Shown here in pieces: positions 43,239 to 52,405 of a stretch of 64,000 nt of DNA (its first letter is position 1; the number at the start of each line of letters is the position of its first letter). This stretch comes from CAZKWG01 sp964615375. Lineage in GTDB: Bacteria; Myxococcota_A; UBA796; CAZKWG01. A program made the translations under genes and the position numbers. The notes under the pieces are model-generated. The model had not been told where the DNA came from, searched no databases, and saw only the letters and a program-made list of their open reading frames with translations. The DNA lies in contig CAZTOW010000005.1 in the NCBI GenBank assembly GCA_964615375.1, positions 186,001-250,000 of the forward strand. The letters run 5' to 3'.

Positions 43239-43955
43239 ATGACCAACGTCCTCGCCATCTTCCGCCGCGAGTTCTGGAGCGCCTTCGACGCGCCCCTCGC
43301 CTACATCGCCGTCACCGTGTTCCTGGTGCTCGTCGCCGGGTTCTCGCTGTTCTTCCAGGATCTCCTGGCCAGCGGCGTGGCCTCGCTCCGGCCCATGTTC
43401 TTCTGGAGCGCGGTCTTCTACCTGCTGCTGATCCCGGCGATCACCATGCGCCTCTTCGCCGAGGAGCGCCGCACGGGCACGCTGGAGCTGCTCGTCACCC
43501 TGCCGGTGAGCGAGGGCGAGGTGGTGCTGGGCAAGTACCTCTCGGCCGTCGCGCTGATGGCGGTGGCGCTGGGGCTCACCGCCACCTTCCCGCTCAGCCT
43601 GGCCACGCTCGGGGACCTGGACGCGGGCGCCGTGGTGGGCGGCTACCTGGGCCTCTTCCTGCTCGGCGCCTCGCTCTGCGCCATCGGCACCGCCGCCAGC
43701 GCCTACACCAGCAGCCAGGTCGTGGCCTTCCTGGTGGCGCTCCTGCTCGGCACGATCCCCTTCGCCACCGGCTTCGCCCTCGACCGGGTGCCGGCCGCGG
43801 CGCTCCCCGTCGTGCAGTACCTCTCCTTCGACTACCACTTCAACAACCTCGCCCGCGGCGTCATCGACACGCGCGACGTGGTCTTCTACGGCAGCGTCAT
43901 CGCCCTCTTCCTCCACCTCGCCGTCTACGGGCTCGAGCGCCGGAGGCTGTCCTGA
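43239..43955 (+). CDS. ABC-2 type permease, GldF-like
   Basis: The 238-aa product has six hydrophobic segments (for example LAYIAVTVFLVLVAGFSLFF, FYLLLIPAITMRLFAEERR) and the ABC-2 pattern RRTGTLELLVTLPVSEGEVVLGKYLSA. With the following GldG-like gene (TGATG overlap) it resembles the GldF-GldG part of gliding/complex ABC transporters. The matching ATPase subunit, usually directly upstream, is not in the window; an NYN gene is in that place. Confidence 0.87.
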   Translation: MTNVLAIFRREFWSAFDAPLAYIAVTVFLVLVAGFSLFFQDLLASGVASLRPMFFWSAVFYLLLIPAITMRLFAEERRTGTLELLVTLPVSEGEVVLGKYLSAVALMAVALGLTATFPLSLATLGDLDAGAVVGGYLGLFLLGASLCAIGTAASAYTSSQVVAFLVALLLGTIPFATGFALDRVPAAALPVVQYLSFDYHFNNLARGVIDTRDVVFYGSVIALFLHLAVYGLERRRLS

Positions 43956-45559
43956 TGGACGCGCGCCAGAACCTCCGGGCGAATTCCACGCTCCAGCTCG
44001 CGCTGGTGGTCCTCATCGTGCTGCTGGCCAACACGCTGGCGGCCCGCCACTTCTGGCGCCTGGACCTCACCGACGACCGGCTCTACACCCTCGATCTCGT
44101 GACCCGGAACCTGATGGGCCGGCTGGAGCGCCCGCTCGTCGCCCGGGTCTATTTCACGCGCGGGCTGGAGGCGCCCTACAACAACCACGAGCAGATCCTG
44201 GTGGACAAGCTCGAGGATCTGCGCGCCTACAGCAAGGGCTGGATGGACATCCAGGTCCAGGACCCCACGGACCGCCCCGAGGTCCAAGAGGAGGCGGCGC
44301 GCTTCGGCATCTCACCCATCCCCTACCTGTTCACCAGCGCCTCCCGACGCGAGCTCAAGCAGGTCTTCATGGGCCTCGCCCTCGTCTACGGAGACCGGCA
44401 GGAGGTCATCCCCGCCGTCGCCAGCACCGAGGCGCTGGAGTACGAGCTCGCCCGCGCCATCCAGTCGCTGACCTCCACCGAGGAGCCCAAGACCGTGGCC
44501 TTCAGCGCCGGCTCCGGCGAGCCCTCGCTGCAGAGCGCCACCGGCCCGCTCGCCACCCTCGCCGGCCGCGTCCGCGAGCGCTACCAGCTCGCCCAGGTCC
44601 AGCTCGGCGGCGCGGGCCTCCTGCCCGAGCAGGTGGACGCCCTCATCGTCCTGGGGCCCCAGCAGCCGCTCACCGCCCGCGCCCAGTACCAGATCGACCA
44701 GCTCCTGATGCGCGGCGGATCGGTCGCCTTCTTCCTCACGAACGTCAAGCCCGACCTGCGGACCATGCGCCCGCAGAACGTCGCCCACGGCCTCGAGCCC
44801 CTGCTGGCCCGCTACGGCGTCATCCTGAACCGCGATCTCGTGCTGGACCGCCAGCAGAACGGGCGTTTTCCCTTCCCGATCCGGCAAGGCGGCAAGGTGG
44901 TGCGTCAGTCGCTGAACTACGCGCTGATGCCCAAGGCCACCATGCTGAACCGCTCGACCACGCTGACGAAGGGCTCGGACTCCCTGCTCTTCCCTTTCGC
45001 CAGCACGCTGGCCCTCGCCGATCCGCTGCCCGAGGGCGTGAGCGCCGAGGTGGTCGCGTCGAGCTCGTCCAGCGCCGGGCGCGTCGGCGGGCTGCGCACC
45101 ATCGACCCGGGAGCCCTCCAGGCCACGCTGTCGAGCGAGGAGACCGGGAGCTTCCCCCTCTTCGTCACGCTCCAGGGGCGCTGGACCTCCGCCTTCGCCG
45201 ACGGCCAGGTGCCGCCGCCGCCGCCCGGCTCGCCCGAGGACCCGGCCATGGCCCCCGACGATCCGGCCACCCGCATCCGCGAGGGCTCGCCCGCCCGGCT
45301 CGCGGTCGCGGGCTCAGGTGACTTCGTCGGGAACAACCTGCCCTTCATGCTGAACCTCGTGGACTGGCTCGTGCAGGACGAGGATCTGGTCGCCATCCGG
45401 GCCAAGGCCGTGGACCTGCCCGAGATGGAGGTCCCCGAGGGGGATCGCGCGCTGGGCCTCAAGCTGGTGAACCTCCTGGGCGGCGTGGTCGTGCTGCTGG
45501 CCCTGGGCGGGGCGCGCTGGCTCTCGCGGCGCCCGAAGACGGCGGGAGGTGGGGCGTGA
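43955..45559 (+). CDS. GldG-like ABC-type transport auxiliary protein
   Basis: I start at ATG 43955 (overlapping the permease stop); a longer frame upstream is a shadow of the NYN and permease genes. The 534-aa product has an N-terminal membrane segment (LQLALVVLIVLLANTLAARHF), the typical LDLTDDRLYTL, the domain SAGSGEPSLQ / ALIVLGPQQPLT (ABC_transp_aux-like) and a C-terminal membrane segment (LVNLLGGVVVLLALGGARWL). Gene fusion-like coupling on both sides (TGATG and GTGA) shows a three-gene unit with the permease and DUF4340 gene. Confidence 0.87.
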   Translation: MDARQNLRANSTLQLALVVLIVLLANTLAARHFWRLDLTDDRLYTLDLVTRNLMGRLERPLVARVYFTRGLEAPYNNHEQILVDKLEDLRAYSKGWMDIQVQDPTDRPEVQEEAARFGISPIPYLFTSASRRELKQVFMGLALVYGDRQEVIPAVASTEALEYELARAIQSLTSTEEPKTVAFSAGSGEPSLQSATGPLATLAGRVRERYQLAQVQLGGAGLLPEQVDALIVLGPQQPLTARAQYQIDQLLMRGGSVAFFLTNVKPDLRTMRPQNVAHGLEPLLARYGVILNRDLVLDRQQNGRFPFPIRQGGKVVRQSLNYALMPKATMLNRSTTLTKGSDSLLFPFASTLALADPLPEGVSAEVVASSSSSAGRVGGLRTIDPGALQATLSSEETGSFPLFVTLQGRWTSAFADGQVPPPPPGSPEDPAMAPDDPATRIREGSPARLAVAGSGDFVGNNLPFMLNLVDWLVQDEDLVAIRAKAVDLPEMEVPEGDRALGLKLVNLLGGVVVLLALGGARWLSRRPKTAGGGA

Positions 45560-46893
45560 AGCTCACCCAGAAGTCCCGCATGCTGCTGGTGGTGGCGGGC
45601 CTGCTGCTCGCGTTGAACCTGCTCTTCGGGCGACCGTCCAGCAACCTCTCCGAGTCGCCGCGCATCCAGGCCGTCACCCGCGAGGCGGTGACGCGCATCG
45701 AAATCTCGGGGGCGGAGGACAAGCTGGTCATCCGGCCCGAGGCGGGGCGCTGGCGCGTGACGGCGCCCTACCAGGCCGAGGCCGACCAGCAGGCCGTCCA
45801 GAACATCCTGACCTCCTTCCGCAAGGAGGTCCCGGTGGATGTGCAGGTCGACCGGGGCAACGAGGACCGCTACGGCCTGGAGCCCGGCAAGGGCGTGGTC
45901 GTGGAGATCTGGACCGACGGCGAGGAGCCGGTGATCTCGTTCACCGTGGGCGACGACGCGGCTGGCGGGAGCACCTACGTCCGGCTCTCGGGGGACGACG
46001 CCGTCTACCGCGCTCGCCTGGGCGGTCGCGCCCGCTTCGCCCGCCCCCAGGGGGAGTGGCGCAGCCGCTATGTGCTGGATCTCCCCCCGGAGAAGGTCGT
46101 GGGCCTGGAGATCCAGGCGGGCGAGGCCGAGCTCTCGCTCACCCGCCCCGCCGCGGATCCCGCCAGCCCCGCCAACGCCCGCCCCTGGTCCCTGGAGCCC
46201 GCCCCGCCCTGGCCCCTCGATCAGGCGCTCCTGGACGCGCTCGGTGGCCGGCTGGCCCAGCTCCGGTCCACGGCCATCCTCCCGCCCGACACGGCCCTCG
46301 GCGCGCTCTCCACGGAGCTGCGCCTCAGCCTGGACGACGGGACCACGCGCACCCTGCGCCTGTACGCGCGCGAGGACGGCCCCCTGCTCGCCACCGTGGA
46401 CGAGCAGCCCGAGCGCTACCGCGTCCCCGAGGTCCTGCTCCAGCTCCTGCCGCGCTCGCCGGAGGATCTGCGCGACCGGACCGTGCTGCGGCTCGCGCGG
46501 GCGGACATCGACACCCTGCTCCTGGAGGACGCTCAGGGCCAGGTGCTGGTCCGGCAGGATCCCGCGACCCAGGTCTGGACGCCCATCCAGCCGGCGGAGC
46601 TCCAGCTCGACGTCAAGCAGACGCAGGTGGCGGGGAACATCCTCGCGCTGCTGCGGGCGGAGAGCGTGGTGGAGGGCGGGAGCGGCGGGCCGGAGACCGG
46701 GCTCGCGAAGCCGACCTTGAAGCTCACGATCACGCATGTGGACGGCGCCATCGACCAGCTCCTCGTGGGCGCCCCGACCACGGACGCGCGCGGTCAGCCC
46801 GCCTGGTACGCGGCGCGGGAGGGCGGCGCGGACGCCTACGTGATCTCCGACGAGCTGATCCGCAGGCTGAAGGCCGGCTTCGGGCGCTCCTGA
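45556..46893 (+). CDS. DUF4340 domain protein
   Basis: GTG 45556 overlaps the GldG-like stop. The 445-aa product has one N-terminal membrane segment (MLLVVAGLLLALNLLFG) and a periplasmic beta-rich domain with repeated units such as LVIRPEAGRWRVTAPYQAEAD and RYGLEPGKGVVVEIW, the pattern of DUF4340 proteins that commonly follow GldF/GldG-like genes. Function unknown; probably an envelope partner of the ABC system. Confidence 0.85.
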   Translation: MKLTQKSRMLLVVAGLLLALNLLFGRPSSNLSESPRIQAVTREAVTRIEISGAEDKLVIRPEAGRWRVTAPYQAEADQQAVQNILTSFRKEVPVDVQVDRGNEDRYGLEPGKGVVVEIWTDGEEPVISFTVGDDAAGGSTYVRLSGDDAVYRARLGGRARFARPQGEWRSRYVLDLPPEKVVGLEIQAGEAELSLTRPAADPASPANARPWSLEPAPPWPLDQALLDALGGRLAQLRSTAILPPDTALGALSTELRLSLDDGTTRTLRLYAREDGPLLATVDEQPERYRVPEVLLQLLPRSPEDLRDRTVLRLARADIDTLLLEDAQGQVLVRQDPATQVWTPIQPAELQLDVKQTQVAGNILALLRAESVVEGGSGGPETGLAKPTLKLTITHVDGAIDQLLVGAPTTDARGQPAWYAAREGGADAYVISDELIRRLKAGFGRS

Positions 46894-47031
46894 GCGCGCG
46901 GGTCGAGCCTCGTGAAGAATTTGTGAGCGGGCCTCGAATAGCGGGCGGCCTCGTGCGTCCGAGGGATTGAACGCGCCGCGGCTCTGGCCGGGCGCCGGCC
47001 CCCTCGATCTCGCATCTCTCAGGAGAAGCCC

Positions 47032-48144
47032 ATGACCTCCGCCCTGATCCCGCTCGCTGCCTCCTCGCTGCTGGCCCTCAGCTCCGGCGCCCCCGGCGGC
47101 CAGGGCGCTCCTCAGGCTGGTCAGGGCGGCCAGCCCACCCATCAGGTCGCCCAGGCCCCGCGCGGCCAGGGCCCCGGCGCGCAGATGCAGCGCCCCGCCG
47201 TGCAGGCGCAGCGCCCCGCCGCCTCGATGTCCCAGGCCCGTCAGCCCGCCGCGCGCACGGCCGCCCCCCAGAGCTCGCATGCCCGCACGGCCCCGGATCG
47301 CGGCGCCTCCTCCAGCGCCCAGGCCGCTGGCGGCTCCTCCGGCGCGCCTCCCCGCGGCAGCTCCTCGCACGCGGTCCAGGCCCACCCCAACGGCGGCACG
47401 GCCGTCCGCCCGACCCATCACGCCGCCCGCCCGGCGCACCACGCCGCCCGCCCGGCCCACCACTACGCGCCCTGGGACCCCACGCCGCACCGCGTGTACG
47501 TCTCGCGCCACTACCACGTCGCGCCATGGCACCCCCGCTACTGGACCGCTGGCGTCTTCGTCTACGAGGCGCCCCCCCGCCCGGTGGCCGTGGCCGGTCG
47601 CCCCGCCTCGGCCAGGACCGCCGCCCCCCAGCGTGAGGTCGAGCGCAGCAACACCGTCTCGCTGGGCCTGCGCTCCGGGACCTACATGTCCGGCTACGAG
47701 AACGGCGCCAGCTACAGCGACTTCGGCGTCGGGCTCGCCGCCCGCTACCGCGGCAACGAGGCGCTCGGGCTCGAGGTGGCCTACGGCTACTACAACGACG
47801 AGTTCACCAACGCCTCCGAGCGCGTGACCCAGCCGCTCTCGGCCTCGGTCGAGCTGTTCGCCTTCCCCTGGACCGACGTGAGCCCCTACGTGCTCGGCGG
47901 CGTGACCTGGACGAAGCGCAGCTACAGCGACACCTACGAGACCGGGATGACCACGGCCACCTTCGAGCAGAGCGACGTGCAGTTCGGGCCCCACGGCGGC
48001 GTCGGCCTGGAGCTCGCGGTGGGCGAGAAGTCCTCGCTCAGCCTCGAGGGCCGCTACACCCACTTCGTGACCCACGAGGAGGGCGAGGACGCCAGCGCGC
48101 CCGGCAACCTCCAGGGCACCCTCGGCCTGAACGTCTACTTCTGA
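47032..48144 (+). CDS. Outer-membrane beta-barrel protein with Gln/Ala/Pro- and His-rich N-terminal region
   Basis: AGGAGA lies 7 nt before the ATG. The 370-aa product has a signal peptide, a disordered region rich in Gln, Ala, Pro and a tandem 'HHAARPA' His-rich segment (about residues 125-150), then a C-terminal barrel of about 170 residues (SLGLRSGTYMSGYENG ... GLGLNVYF-like end: TLGLNVYF) ending in aromatic Phe as outer-membrane barrels do. Role unknown, perhaps metal binding by the His-rich part. The 138-bp upstream region holds a GGCCGG/CCGGCC hairpin. Confidence 0.78.
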   Translation: MTSALIPLAASSLLALSSGAPGGQGAPQAGQGGQPTHQVAQAPRGQGPGAQMQRPAVQAQRPAASMSQARQPAARTAAPQSSHARTAPDRGASSSAQAAGGSSGAPPRGSSSHAVQAHPNGGTAVRPTHHAARPAHHAARPAHHYAPWDPTPHRVYVSRHYHVAPWHPRYWTAGVFVYEAPPRPVAVAGRPASARTAAPQREVERSNTVSLGLRSGTYMSGYENGASYSDFGVGLAARYRGNEALGLEVAYGYYNDEFTNASERVTQPLSASVELFAFPWTDVSPYVLGGVTWTKRSYSDTYETGMTTATFEQSDVQFGPHGGVGLELAVGEKSSLSLEGRYTHFVTHEEGEDASAPGNLQGTLGLNVYF

Positions 48145-49385
48145 GATGACTCCGCTCCGCCTACGCTCCTGAGCTGCTTGAGCAGCAGGGCGAGGGCGGC
48201 GGCGGACGAGAGGGCCTGGACGCGGTCGCGGTCGCCCGGCAGCGAGAGCCGGCGGACCTCGACCCCCGCTGGCCCCGCCACCGAGATGAAGACGGTCCCC
48301 ACCGGCTTCTCCGGCGAGCCCCCCCCGGGCCCGGCGACGCCGGTGACGCCAATTCCCCAGGTGGCACCGGCCCGCGCGCGGATGCCCAGGGCCAGCTGGC
48401 GCGCGACCGGCTCGCTGACCGCGCCGTGCTGGGCCAGGTCCTCAGGCGAGACCCCGCAGGTCCGCACCTTGGCCTCGTTGGCGTAGACCACGGCGCCCTC
48501 CAGCAGGTAGCGGCTGGCGCCCGGGACGGAGGCCAGCCACTGCGCGATGCGCCCGGCGGTGCAGCTCTCGGCGGTGGCGATGGTCTCGCCGCGCGCCGCC
48601 AGCATCCCGCCCAGCACCTCGGAGAGGTCTCCGCTGTCCTCCCCGAAGATCGCCGGGCCGAGCCGGGACCGCGCCTCCGCCAGCACGGCCTGGCGGGCCT
48701 CCTCGCTGACGTCAGCTTCAAAGCGCAGCTTGATCTGGACCTCTCCCGCCATGGCCCGGTAGCCCACGGTGAGCCCCGGGGCGCTCAGCCCGGTCAGGCG
48801 CTCGCCCAGCTCGCCCTCGGGCACGCCGGTGGTGCGGAGGATGCTGAGGCGGGGCGGGGAGAGGGCGAAGCGCGCGCGGATCGCGGGCTCCACCGTGGTC
48901 TCGAAGAGGGGCTTCATCTCGCGGGGCACGCCGGGCATGAACCAGAGCGAACAGCCCTCGCGGTGGATGGCGAAGCCGGGGGCGGTGCCCCAGCGGTTCT
49001 CCAGGACCTCAGCCCCGCGCGGGATGAGCGCCTGCTTGCGCGCGGTCGTGCGCATGGGCCGCCCCCAGAGGGCGTAGCGGGCCTGCACCTGGGCCAGGGC
49101 CTCGGGGTGCTCCGTGAGCGGCATGTCGAAGGCGCGCGCCGCGGCCTCCGCCGTCCAGTCGTCGCTGGTGGGGCCGAGCCCGCCGGTGCTCACGATCACC
49201 TGGCCCAGGCCCGCCGCCTCGCGCAGGACGGCGGCGATCTCGTCGAGATCATCGGGGGCGGTGGCCATGCGGCGCACGGGGAGGCCCAGCGCCCAGAGCC
49301 GGCCCGCCAGCCAGTTGCTGTTGGTGTCTACGGTCTGACCGATCATCAGCTCGTCACCCTGAGCGAGGATCACGGCCTGGGGCAT
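48135..49385 (-). CDS. cinA: CinA family nicotinamide-nucleotide amidohydrolase
   Basis: The 416-aa product has the N-terminal molybdopterin-binding-like (COG1058) domain (AVILAQGDELMIGQTVDTNSNW, STGGLGPTSDDWT) and the C-terminal CinA/PncC domain (TIATAESCTAGRIAQWLASV, VVYANEAKVRTCGV, GVTGVAGPGGGSPEKPVGTVF). The family recycles NMN and is linked to competence and DNA damage. Its 3' end overlaps the convergent barrel gene by 10 bp. Confidence 0.93.
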   Translation of the reverse strand: MPQAVILAQGDELMIGQTVDTNSNWLAGRLWALGLPVRRMATAPDDLDEIAAVLREAAGLGQVIVSTGGLGPTSDDWTAEAAARAFDMPLTEHPEALAQVQARYALWGRPMRTTARKQALIPRGAEVLENRWGTAPGFAIHREGCSLWFMPGVPREMKPLFETTVEPAIRARFALSPPRLSILRTTGVPEGELGERLTGLSAPGLTVGYRAMAGEVQIKLRFEADVSEEARQAVLAEARSRLGPAIFGEDSGDLSEVLGGMLAARGETIATAESCTAGRIAQWLASVPGASRYLLEGAVVYANEAKVRTCGVSPEDLAQHGAVSEPVARQLALGIRARAGATWGIGVTGVAGPGGGSPEKPVGTVFISVAGPAGVEVRRLSLPGDRDRVQALSSAAALALLLKQLRSVGGAESSQK

Positions 49386-49435
49386 GGAGGGCTCCTGCGT
49401 GCATGCGTGTGCGCGATGGGCTAACCGAGCACTCT

Positions 49436-49867
49436 ATGGCGTCCATTCTCGCGCTCGACGTCGGCACCCGTCGCATCGGGGTGGCGCGCGCCCCGGCCAC
49501 CGGCCCGCGGCTCGCGACGCCCCTGTGCGTGGTCGAGCGTCATGGGGTCCGCAAGGACGCCGACCGCCTGCTGCAGCTCTGCCGCCAGCACGAGGCATCG
49601 GCGATCGTGGTCGGTCTGCCCTACGATCTGGAGGGCGGGGAGGGGCGCAGCGCGCGGCTGGCTCGGCAGGTCGGCGAGGCCCTGGCCGAGCTGAGCCGGC
49701 TCCCGGTCCACTACCAGGACGAGCGCTACACCACCGTGGAGGCCAGCGCGCGGCTGTTCGAGGCGGGGGTGAGCTCCCGCGGGCAGCGCGAGATCATCGA
49801 CGCCGCCGCCGCCGCCGTGATCCTCCAGGACTGGCTGGACGCGCGTCCGGCCGAAGGAGGTCGCTGA
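49436..49867 (+). CDS. ruvX: RuvX/YqgF Holliday junction resolvase-like protein
   Basis: I chose ATG 49436 because it puts the conserved ILALDVGTRRIGVA at the N-terminus (143 aa, normal length); ATG 49403 is an alternative. Further motifs: IVVGLPYDLEGGEG and YQDERYTTVEA, then IIDAAAAAVILQDW, matching the RNase H-like YqgF fold (pre-16S rRNA processing or recombination). The next gene starts 1 bp after its stop. Confidence 0.9.
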   Translation: MASILALDVGTRRIGVARAPATGPRLATPLCVVERHGVRKDADRLLQLCRQHEASAIVVGLPYDLEGGEGRSARLARQVGEALAELSRLPVHYQDERYTTVEASARLFEAGVSSRGQREIIDAAAAAVILQDWLDARPAEGGR

Positions 49868-49868
49868 G

Positions 49869-51671
49869 GTGGCGGGGATCGCGGGCGTCGTGCAGCTCAG
49901 CGGGCCGCCCGCGCCCGAGCTGCTCGAGGGGCTCTCGGCGGCCCTGATCCACCGGGGACCCGCGTCGGACCAGCGCTTCTCCGAGGGCGGCGCGCTCCTG
50001 ATGCAGCGCGGCGGGAGCGGGGGGAGCACGCTGGCCAGCTCCGAGCGCTTCGCCCTGGTCTTCGACGGGCGCCTGGCCCGGGGCGAGCAGGGCGGGCCCT
50101 CGGGCGGGGACGCCGCGCGCCTGCTCCAGCTGTGGGAGCAGCGGGGAGAGGCCGCGCTGGCCGAGCTCGACGGGGTCTTCGCGTTCGCGCTCTGGGATCG
50201 GCGGGCGCGCGCTCTCTGGCTGGGACGCGACGCCTTCGGGACGCGCCCCCTGTTCTGGGCGCAGGGGGGCGGGAGGCTGGCCTTCGCCTCGGAGACGGGG
50301 GCGCTGCTCAGGCTCCCCTGGGTGGGCCGGGACATCGCCACCGAGCACCTGGCGGAGTACCTGAGCTTTCGCTATGTCCACGCCCCGCGTACCCTGCTGC
50401 GCGACGTCCGCGCCGTGCCGCCCGGACACCTGCTGCGCTACGACGCCAACGGCCCCCGCCCGCGCCGCTGGTACGCGCCGAGCTGGGCGCCGCCGGACGC
50501 CCCCGTCCCCCCCGAGCGGGAGACGGCGGGGCGGGTGGACGACGCGCTGCGGCGGGCCGTGGCGCGGATGAGCGCCGACGGGCCGGTGGGCGTGCTGCTG
50601 AGCGGCGGGCTGGACTCCTCGAGCATCCTCTTCCACGCCCGCGGGGGGCCGCGAGCTCCCGTCGCGTTCACGGTGGCGATGAGCTCGGACGCCGCCGACG
50701 AGTCCCCCTTCGCCGGGCGCGTGGCCAACGTGCTGGGGGTGGAGCAGGTGCTGGTCCGCCTGGACGGGCGCGACGTGGCCGACGAGATCGACCGCGCCTC
50801 GGCGCGCATGGGGCAGCCGCTCCCCACGGCGGCGGCGGCGCTCCAGATGCTGCTCTACCGGGAGGCGGGGCGGCAGGTCCGGGTGCTGCTGAGCGGGGAC
50901 GGCGGGGACGAGGTGCTGGGCGGGCGCTCCATCGAGCCGGTCGCCGCGCGCGTGCGGGCGGCGCAGGCGATCTCGCGGCTGCCTCCCGGGCTGCGCGGGC
51001 TGGGGCGGGTGGCGGCGCGTCGGGCGGGTCGGGAGGACCTGGCCGAGGGCGCCGAGCACTACGGGCTCCACCAGCGCCTGGGCGGCTCGAGCGTCTTCGA
51101 CCGCGAGGGGCGCGCGGCCCTGCTGGCCGATCCCGGGCTGGTGCGCGGCGGGCAGCGCGCGGGGCTGCTCGCGCCGATGTACCGCGAGGTCGAGACCGAC
51201 CCCATCAACGAGATCCTGCACGTCTGGCAGCGCGGCTGGCTGCCCGAGGACAGCCTCGCCCGCAGCGACCGGGCCGCCGTCCACGCCGGCCTGGATCTGC
51301 GCTACCCCCTGCTGGATCGCGAGCTGGTCGCCCTCTGCGGCGCGCTGCCCGGGACGGCGAAGGTCCACCCGCGGCTCCTGGGCAGCGGGACCAAGTGGCC
51401 GCTGAGGCAGGCGATGGCCGGGCGGCTCCCGGACAACCTGATCAACCGCCCCAAGCGCGCCCTGCCGGCCCCGCTGGACCACTGGCTGCGCACGGAGGGG
51501 GTGGAATTCCTGCGCGCCCGCACGGAGGCGCTGATCGCGGACCCGGACGGGCTCTTCCGCGCCGCGGAGGTGCGGCGGCTGGCTGGAGAGCACCTCAGCG
51601 GCGTGGGCAACCACGGCCTCAAGCTCTGGACGCTCATCCTGTTTGACGCCTGGCGCCAGACGCTGCTTTGA
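49869..51671 (+). CDS. Asparagine-synthetase-like protein lacking the N-terminal Cys nucleophile
   Basis: GTG 49869 with AAGGAGG upstream gives 600 aa. The N-terminal domain keeps the Ntn glutaminase fold (GIAGVV, HRGPAS, FDGRLA) but the opening is V-A-G-I-A-G where AsnB has M-C-G-I-A-G, so the catalytic Cys is Ala. The 'YNGEI'-type glutamine pocket is also altered. The synthetase domain is intact-looking: PP-loop LLSGGLDSSSI (about residue 243), SGDGGDEVLGG, LDLRYPLLDRELV. Cys-less homologues such as beta-lactam synthetase and lasso cyclases adenylate a carboxylate without glutamine. It is directly coupled to ruvX, and a separate promoter follows it. Confidence 0.85.
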   Translation: MAGIAGVVQLSGPPAPELLEGLSAALIHRGPASDQRFSEGGALLMQRGGSGGSTLASSERFALVFDGRLARGEQGGPSGGDAARLLQLWEQRGEAALAELDGVFAFALWDRRARALWLGRDAFGTRPLFWAQGGGRLAFASETGALLRLPWVGRDIATEHLAEYLSFRYVHAPRTLLRDVRAVPPGHLLRYDANGPRPRRWYAPSWAPPDAPVPPERETAGRVDDALRRAVARMSADGPVGVLLSGGLDSSSILFHARGGPRAPVAFTVAMSSDAADESPFAGRVANVLGVEQVLVRLDGRDVADEIDRASARMGQPLPTAAAALQMLLYREAGRQVRVLLSGDGGDEVLGGRSIEPVAARVRAAQAISRLPPGLRGLGRVAARRAGREDLAEGAEHYGLHQRLGGSSVFDREGRAALLADPGLVRGGQRAGLLAPMYREVETDPINEILHVWQRGWLPEDSLARSDRAAVHAGLDLRYPLLDRELVALCGALPGTAKVHPRLLGSGTKWPLRQAMAGRLPDNLINRPKRALPAPLDHWLRTEGVEFLRARTEALIADPDGLFRAAEVRRLAGEHLSGVGNHGLKLWTLILFDAWRQTLL

Positions 51672-51697
51672 AGCGGCTCCTCACGGAGGCAGGGGGC

Positions 51698-51726
51698 TTG
51701 ACAGGTCCACCTGCTGACAATACGAG
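51698..51726 (+). promoter_or_regulatory. Putative promoter of the 213-aa gene
   Basis: TTGACA (51698-51703) and TACGAG (51721-51726) are 17 nt apart; the -35 is perfect and the -10 weak. They lie 31 bp upstream of the ATG at 51758, giving the gene its own transcription start despite following the asparagine-synthetase-like gene closely. Confidence 0.5.
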
Positions 51727-51757
51727 AATTCTGCCCGCTTCTCGAGGGGACCTCCCG

Positions 51758-52399
51758 ATGTCGACCGAAATTCCTCGCATGTCATCTCACGGCGCGCAGG
51801 ACGCCGCGGCCGCCAACGAGGCCGCGGAGGGCGATGAGGGAGAGGCCTCCGCCTCGCTGCACCCCGACCTCTGGCGCGCGATGGTGTCAGAGACTCTGGG
51901 GATCCGCTGGTACCTCGATCTCGACAGCCTGATGGTCATCCGCGCGCCCTATGTGGACGGCTCCCCGGGGCACCCCGTCTCGGACGACCCGGACCGTTAC
52001 GCGGAGGTCCCCACCCTCCCCACGGACCGGCAGCGCAACCACGCCCGGCGCGTGCTGAGCGAGCACGTCGGCGCCGATCAGGCGGCCTTCCTGACCTCGG
52101 AGGAGCCCTGGCTGCGCCACTTCCACGAGCACGCCTCGCCCGAGCTGCGGCAGGTGCTCTCGGACGCGCGGCGGACCTGGGTGATCGCCGAGGTGCGGAG
52201 CTGGCTGCGCGATCACGACGTGCCGGAGCACCGCTTCGTGCGCATGGGCCGCAGCGCCTCTCGCGACGGCCGCTCCTCGCGCTCGCCGCGCGCGCGCATG
52301 ACCTCGCTGAGGGAGGCCATCCACCGCGCCGTGGACCGCATGACGGAGCGCGAGCTGGAGGCCCTGCCCATCCCCGCGCGCCTGCTCGTGGACGACTGA
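51758..52399 (+). CDS. Hypothetical protein, possibly UPF0158-like
   Basis: I chose ATG 51758 (MSTEIPRMSSHG), preceded by GAGGGGA and a promoter; the frame is open to 51668 inside the previous gene. The 213-aa product has an acidic disordered start, then RWYLDLDSLMVIRAP, DDPDRYAEVPTLP, HFHEHASPELRQVLSDARR and WVIAEVRSWLRDHDVP, an order that recalls UPF0158 proteins ('DP-x-RYI-x-LP ... W-L-x-x-x-x-I'). The match is weak. Function unknown. Confidence 0.6.
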   Translation: MSTEIPRMSSHGAQDAAAANEAAEGDEGEASASLHPDLWRAMVSETLGIRWYLDLDSLMVIRAPYVDGSPGHPVSDDPDRYAEVPTLPTDRQRNHARRVLSEHVGADQAAFLTSEEPWLRHFHEHASPELRQVLSDARRTWVIAEVRSWLRDHDVPEHRFVRMGRSASRDGRSSRSPRARMTSLREAIHRAVDRMTERELEALPIPARLLVDD

Positions 52400-52405
52400 G
52401 GCCGC

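Noticed and set aside
46987..47001. GGCCGG/CCGGCC hairpin upstream of the barrel gene as a terminator or operator
   Set aside because: Stem is only 6 bp, there is no T-run, and such GC inverted repeats are expected by chance at this base composition.
44917..48075. 1052-codon minus-strand frame
   Set aside because: It is antisense to the GldG-like, DUF4340 and barrel genes, which have clear motifs and coupling; its own sequence is shadow-like.
49794..51614. 606-codon minus-strand frame
   Set aside because: Antisense to the asparagine-synthetase-like gene; no motif.
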